Shown here piece after piece: positions 59,532 through 64,000 of a DNA stretch of 64,000 bases (its first letter is position 1; each line of letters begins with the position of its first letter). This stretch comes from Pseudomonadota bacterium (GTDB lineage: Bacteria; Pseudomonadota; Alphaproteobacteria; Micavibrionales; UBA2020), in the NCBI GenBank assembly GCA_021849295.1, contig JAJZTA010000004.1:62001-126000 (forward strand), in the 5' to 3' direction. The position numbers were made by a program, and so were the translations under genes. The notes below the pieces were generated by a model, which was not told the origin of the DNA, did no database searches, and worked only from the letters and a program-made list of their open reading frames with translations.

Positions 59532-60226
59532 GCGTCCACCGCGCCGACCTTGCGGAGCATTTTCAAGGCGGCCTCTTTCTCGGCGGCGCGCTTGCTGGCG
59601 GCGACGGCGCTGGTCTTGCCGTGGCCCTTGACCCCCACTTCTATTTCGAACTGCGGCGCATGCGCCGAACCGGACTTGCCGAGCGTTTTATACTCGGGCA
59701 GCGGCAGGGCGCGCGCCTGCGCCCATTCTTGCAGCTGCGATTTGGCGTCTTCCGGCGGCCGCGTCTGCTCTTCGAGCGCCGTGCCCCAGAACCGCGCCAC
59801 AAACGCCTGCGCCGCCTCGAACCCGCCATCGAGGAAGATCGCGCCGATCAGCGCCTCCACGGCATCGGCGAGAATCTTGTCCTTCTTCTGGCCGCCCGAT
59901 TTCATCTCGCTGGTGGAAAGCCTGAGATGTTCCGCAAGCCCGATCTCGCGCGCGACCCTGACCAGCGCCTGCTGCTGCACAAGACTGGTGTGCCGCTTGG
60001 CGAGGCTGCCTTCCGCCTCCACGGGGAACGCGGAAATCAGCAGGTCGGCGACGGCAAGCCCCAGCACGCGGTCGCCCAGAAACTCGAGGCGTTCGTTGTT
60101 GTCTTTGGCGCTGCCCGCCGCCTTGCGCGCGTTTTTTTTCTGCGCGCTGGCATGGGTCAGCGCCGTTTCCAGCAGGGCCACGTTGGAAAAATCGTATCCT
60201 ATTTTTCCGCACAGCGCTCCTGTCAT
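59528..60226 (-). CDS. rnc: Ribonuclease III
   Basis: NERLEFLGDRVLGLAVADLL; ADAVEALIGAIFLDGG; dsRBD at C-terminus. Confidence 0.98.
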   Translation of the reverse strand: MTGALCGKIGYDFSNVALLETALTHASAQKKNARKAAGSAKDNNERLEFLGDRVLGLAVADLLISAFPVEAEGSLAKRHTSLVQQQALVRVAREIGLAEHLRLSTSEMKSGGQKKDKILADAVEALIGAIFLDGGFEAAQAFVARFWGTALEEQTRPPEDAKSQLQEWAQARALPLPEYKTLGKSGSAHAPQFEIEVGVKGHGKTSAVAASKRAAEKEAALKMLRKVGAVDA

Positions 60227-60227
60227 G

Positions 60228-61091
60228 TCACATCTTGTTCACGTTTTTGAAGAGGCGGCTGTAGCGGACGGCCCCGGGCCAGGCGATCAGCTTGCAGCCG
60301 AACGAACGCATCAAAGCGAAAGAGCCCGTGCGGTCGCACTGGTGGCCGATGCCCTTGGTCGAAAAAAAGACGAATTCCGCCTTGCCGATCAGGTTTTCCG
60401 CCGGAACGAAGCCGACGTCGTTCATGTCACGGCTGTCCTGCGAACGATCGCGGTTGTCGCCCATCATGAAGTATTCGCCTTTCGGCACTTTGTAGAGCGC
60501 CGTGTTGTCGTAGTACGAATGGTCGGATATCTCGTAAATATAGTGCTGCACGCCATTCGGCAGGGTTTCGACGTAGCGCTTGTAGATCTGCGAGCTGCCA
60601 TCGTCGGTCTTGTATTCGTCATCGACAAAGCGGCGCTCCACCATCTTGCCGTTGATATAGAGCCTGCCATCCTTCATCTGCACCGTGTCGCCCGGCAGGC
60701 CGATCACGCGCTTGATGTAGTCAATGCCGACCTCTTTTGGCTGGCGGAACACGACGATGTCGCCGCGCTTGGGTTGGGAGCCCCAGACACGGCCTTCAAA
60801 ATCGATGATGCCGAACGGAAAGGAATATTTGCTGTAGCCGTAGGCATATTTCTCGACGAACAGATAGTCGCCGATTTGCAGCGTCGGCAGAAGCGACCCT
60901 GACGGAATGTTGAACGGCTCGAACAGGAACGACCTGACCAGAAGCGCGATCACCGCCGCGACAAGGATCGCCTTGAAGAGTTCGTAAATATCGTCGCCTT
61001 CCTCTTCATCCTTGCCGGCGACTTTTTTGTTTTGCTCTTCCGCAACGGCCTGTTCCATATCTTCCCTTTTCTCTTCGCTATCCATGTCCAT
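60228..61091 (-). CDS. lepB: Signal peptidase I
   Basis: FNIPSGSLLPTLQIGDYLFVEKYAYGYS; YIKRVIGLPGDTVQM; YFMMGDNRDRSQDSR. Confidence 0.98.
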   Translation of the reverse strand: MDMDSEEKREDMEQAVAEEQNKKVAGKDEEEGDDIYELFKAILVAAVIALLVRSFLFEPFNIPSGSLLPTLQIGDYLFVEKYAYGYSKYSFPFGIIDFEGRVWGSQPKRGDIVVFRQPKEVGIDYIKRVIGLPGDTVQMKDGRLYINGKMVERRFVDDEYKTDDGSSQIYKRYVETLPNGVQHYIYEISDHSYYDNTALYKVPKGEYFMMGDNRDRSQDSRDMNDVGFVPAENLIGKAEFVFFSTKGIGHQCDRTGSFALMRSFGCKLIAWPGAVRYSRLFKNVNKM

Positions 61092-61093
61092 GT

Positions 61094-61531
61094 TTATCCT
61101 GCCGCCTCCGCGGAAATAACGACGAACGCGAGCGCCATGCCTCCTGCGGGCTTTTCTCCCGAAGCCTCGTCCGTCAAGCTCACATCTATGCGTGCGGTCA
61201 TACCCTGCGGCGTTATGGCGGTCAAACGGTCTTTCGCCCCGCCGGAGAGGACCAGCTGCGGTTGGCCGTCCGGACTATTGACCACGATAATGTCCTTTAA
61301 ATATATATCATCACGAATGCCAAACCCCAAGGCTTTGGCGCAGGCTTCCTTGGCCGCCCAGCGTTTGGCATATCCGGCGGCACGCAGGTGCGGCGCGGCA
61401 GCGGCTGATTTTTCAACCTTTTCAATCTCTTGCGCGCCAAAACACCGCTGCACGAACCGCTCGCCGTGCTTTTGCAGCGTCTCATCAATGCGCCCGATGC
61501 GCGTCATATCCGTACCGATACCGAGAATCAT
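61094..61531 (-). CDS. acpS: Holo-[acyl-carrier-protein] synthase
   Basis: MILGIGTDMTRIGRIDETL; YAKRWAAKEACAKALGFGI. Confidence 0.96.
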   Translation of the reverse strand: MILGIGTDMTRIGRIDETLQKHGERFVQRCFGAQEIEKVEKSAAAAPHLRAAGYAKRWAAKEACAKALGFGIRDDIYLKDIIVVNSPDGQPQLVLSGGAKDRLTAITPQGMTARIDVSLTDEASGEKPAGGMALAFVVISAEAAG

Positions 61532-61592
61532 ACCTGACCATAGCCCCAGGGCTACGCTGCCCTCAACATCTGTTTTCAATCTTATGGATAAT

Positions 61593-62159
61593 TCAGCCGT
61601 CTGCTTTTTTATGTCCGCGGCGCCCGATGCGCTCCTTGCGCTTTTCCTTGCCGCTTTTCACGATGCGCGACACGACGTAATAAGTGCCGGTCCAGACGAT
61701 GATCACTAGCGGCACGCTGCCGACCAGCATCGGCACGAGCAGCTCCATCGGCTTGTGCAGCAGATAGGAAAAGGTGAATTGCTTGTGCAACAGCGTGCCG
61801 GTCGCCGACCGCGCATCGTGGTGCCCGAGAATGGCCTGCCCGATCTTGTAGCAGGCGATCCAGATGAAGGGATAGGTCCAGGGGTTGCCCGACAGGATCG
61901 CCGCCAGCGCCATGGCGACCAGCGAGCCGCCGAGCAGCCAGGTGATCAGCCCGCCCAGCATGAGGTGAAACCCGACGAACGGCGTGAAGGAAATCGCCAT
62001 CCCCGTCGCGAAGCCCGAGGCGATGTAATAGGGCGTGCCCGGCAGGCGGGAAATGCGGTGCTTATAATAGAGCACGACGCGCCTGAAGCTCATCGACGGC
62101 CACATGGCCTGTCTCAGATGATGCCACCATGTGCGTTTCTTGCGTGATTTTAAAATCAT
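61593..62159 (-). CDS. DUF2062 domain-containing membrane protein
   Basis: GTPYYIASGFATGMAISFTPFVGFHLMLGGLITWLLGGSLVAMALAAILSGNPWTYPFIW. Confidence 0.9.
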   Translation of the reverse strand: MILKSRKKRTWWHHLRQAMWPSMSFRRVVLYYKHRISRLPGTPYYIASGFATGMAISFTPFVGFHLMLGGLITWLLGGSLVAMALAAILSGNPWTYPFIWIACYKIGQAILGHHDARSATGTLLHKQFTFSYLLHKPMELLVPMLVGSVPLVIIVWTGTYYVVSRIVKSGKEKRKERIGRRGHKKADG

Positions 62160-62160
62160 G

Positions 62161-62225
62161 TCATCGGCTCCGCGCGCGATTGACGGCGGTGATTTCCGGC
62201 GTGGCGCGCCGCAGCTTCGCTGCTG
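62161..62225 (-). pseudogene. Detached second copy of the RSH 3' end (about 15 codons plus stop)
   Basis: Minus-strand reading gives ISAAKLRRATPEITAVNRARSR-stop, identical over RATPEITAVNRARSR-stop to the C-terminus of the upstream RSH gene. Confidence 0.8.
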
Positions 62226-62250
62226 AAATTTTAATTTTAATGCGGGCCAC

Positions 62251-63999
62251 TTACCGGCTCCTCGCTCTATTGACAGCTGTAATCTCGGGCGTGGCCCGCA
62301 TGGCTGCAATAATATCGCTCAGGTGCTTTGAATCGCGGACGTAAACGTCGATCATCATGTCCCAGAAGTCGAGCGAACGGTTGGTAATCTTGAGATTGGT
62401 GATATTGCCGCCGTTCTTGCCGATGACGGTCGAGAGCGTGCCGAGGCTGCCCGGCGTGTTGGCGATGGTGACGATCAGCCGCCCGATGTGGCTTTCCGGA
62501 CTGTCCTCGCCCTCCTCCCACGCGATGTCGAGCCAGCGCTCCGGCGTGTCGGCGAAGCTTTCCAGCGTTTCGCAGTCGATGGTATGGATGGTCACGCCCT
62601 TGCCCGTCATGACGATGCCGACGATGCGGTCGCCCGGCAGCGGGTGGCAGCAGCGCGCGAAATGCAGCGCCATGCCGGGGATCAGCCCCTTGATCGGCAT
62701 GGGCGTGGCCTTGCTCTTCTGGTGCGTCTTCTTCTCGGCCTGCGTCACGATGTTTTGCAGCGTCGTCGTCGGCGCGGCGGGGCGGTGCTCGGGGTGCAGG
62801 CGGTAGAAGACCTCGCGGCTGCTGATATGGCCGGAGCCGATGCCGACCATCAGCTCCTCGGCGTTGTTGGCCTTGAACTGGCGGCAGAAGTCGTTGCTGA
62901 AGTTCTTTTCGTTATAGTCGTAGCCTTCCTGCTTCAGCACCTTTTGCAGCATGGCCTTGCCGAGGTTGAAATATTCCTTCTGCTGCTGCTGGCGCACGAA
63001 GCGGCGGATGCGCGCCTTGGCCTTGCCGGTGACGACGAAACGCTCCCAGTTGGGCGACGGCGTCTGGCTTTTCGAGGTGGTGATGTCGACCTGATCGCCG
63101 TTGACCAGTTGCGTGTTGAGCGGGATAATCCGCCCGTTGACCTTCGCGCCCACCGTCTGGTCGCCGAGCGTCGAGTGGACGGCGTATGCGAAGTCGATCG
63201 GCGTCGCGCCGCGCGGCAGGGCGATCAGGTCGCCGTTGGGCGTGAAGCAGAAGACCTGATCCTGAAACAGCTCCAGCTTGGTGTTTTCGAGGAACTCCTC
63301 CGGCTTGCCGGTATGCTCGACGATGTCCATGAGTTCGCGCAGCCAGCGGTATTGCCGCCCGTCGGTCTTGCCGCTCTGCCCCGCGCCGTTGGCCTGCTTG
63401 TAGGACCAGTGCGCGGCGACGCCGAGTTCCGCCTCCTCGTGCATCTCCGGCGTGCGGATCTGCACCTCGATGCGGTGGCTCTCCGGCCCGATGACCGTGG
63501 TGTGGAGAGAGCGGTAGCCGTTGGGCTTGGGCAGCGAGATATAATCCTTGAAGCGCCCCGGCACCGTCGGGTAAAGCCCGTGAATGACGCCGAGCACGTG
63601 ATAGCACTCCGCAATATCCTTCACGACGATGCGGAAGGCCATGATGTCGGAGAGCTGCTCGAACGAGATGTTTTTGCGCTGCATCTTCTTCCAGATCGAA
63701 TAGCGCGTTTTTTCCCGCCCGTGAATGTCCGCGGTGATGCCGGCGGCAGAGATTTTTTTCTTCAATTCCTCGATGATGCGCCCGACGACCGCCTCGCCGC
63801 CTTCGGCGCGCAAATAATTCAGGCGCGTCTGGATGCTTTCGCGCGCCTCGGGGTTCAGCTCGCCGAACGACAGGTCTTCCAGCTCCTCCTTGATGCGGTG
63901 GATGCCGATGCGCTCGGCCAGCGGCGCGTAAATCTCGATCGTCTCCATGGCGATGCGCTTGCGCTTCTCTGCCTTCTGGATGTATTTCAGCGTGCGCAT
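62251..63999 (-). CDS. RelA/SpoT-family (p)ppGpp synthetase/hydrolase (N-terminus beyond window)
   Basis: ISLPKPNGYRSLHTTVIGPESHRIEVQIRTPEMHEEAELGVAAHWSYK synthetase, TGS domain VFCFTPNGDLIALPRGATPIDFAYAVHS, C-terminal ACT. Confidence 0.97.
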   Translation of the reverse strand: MRTLKYIQKAEKRKRIAMETIEIYAPLAERIGIHRIKEELEDLSFGELNPEARESIQTRLNYLRAEGGEAVVGRIIEELKKKISAAGITADIHGREKTRYSIWKKMQRKNISFEQLSDIMAFRIVVKDIAECYHVLGVIHGLYPTVPGRFKDYISLPKPNGYRSLHTTVIGPESHRIEVQIRTPEMHEEAELGVAAHWSYKQANGAGQSGKTDGRQYRWLRELMDIVEHTGKPEEFLENTKLELFQDQVFCFTPNGDLIALPRGATPIDFAYAVHSTLGDQTVGAKVNGRIIPLNTQLVNGDQVDITTSKSQTPSPNWERFVVTGKAKARIRRFVRQQQQKEYFNLGKAMLQKVLKQEGYDYNEKNFSNDFCRQFKANNAEELMVGIGSGHISSREVFYRLHPEHRPAAPTTTLQNIVTQAEKKTHQKSKATPMPIKGLIPGMALHFARCCHPLPGDRIVGIVMTGKGVTIHTIDCETLESFADTPERWLDIAWEEGEDSPESHIGRLIVTIANTPGSLGTLSTVIGKNGGNITNLKITNRSLDFWDMMIDVYVRDSKHLSDIIAAMRATPEITAVNRARSR

Positions 64000-64000
64000 G

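Noticed and set aside
57837-60902. 1021-aa plus-strand ORF
   Set aside because: Antisense to hydrolase, era, rnc and lepB; no recognisable motifs.

Overview
The window is a GC-rich chromosomal segment, almost certainly from an alphaproteobacterium (inference from GcrA, a DUF1491-type protein, AddAB, a MurU-like gene and the acpS-lepB-rnc-era block). It is mostly housekeeping: prfC (partial), rpmB, leucyl aminopeptidase, rpoZ, clpS-clpA, galU, nth, dapB, dnaK-dnaJ, trxA, addB-addA, tsaE, a murU-like gene, gcrA, era, rnc, lepB, acpS and an RSH (p)ppGpp synthetase/hydrolase (partial). The accessory-looking part is about 5.9-26.2 kb. It holds a type IV pilus (MSHA-like) locus: one long minus-strand operon (GspF/PilC, PilM/N-like, PilO-like, PilP-like, an ABC ATPase, a TPR protein, prepilin peptidase, PilT, PilU, MshL-like secretin, an ABC permease, a small membrane protein, a membrane-anchored AraC regulator). 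Next to it are a single pilin gene on the minus strand and three overlapping plus-strand genes for large pilin-like proteins. Those three carry phage-tail-fibre-like C-terminal motifs, and the third also has tandem four-Cys repeats. The most notable signals are: (1) an ABC transporter translationally interleaved in the pilus operon; (2) the tandem trio of modular pilin-adhesins; (3) a duplicated 3' end of the RSH gene, identical at peptide level over 15 residues but diverged only at synonymous sites, with the active copy bracketed by exact 10-bp inverted repeats; (4) several synteny breaks (rpoZ separated from RSH, no amgK between tsaE and murU, no pdxJ next to acpS). No tRNA, rRNA, CRISPR array or transposase was recognised by eye. 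Most of the very long antisense ORFs in the supplied track are GC-frame artefacts.
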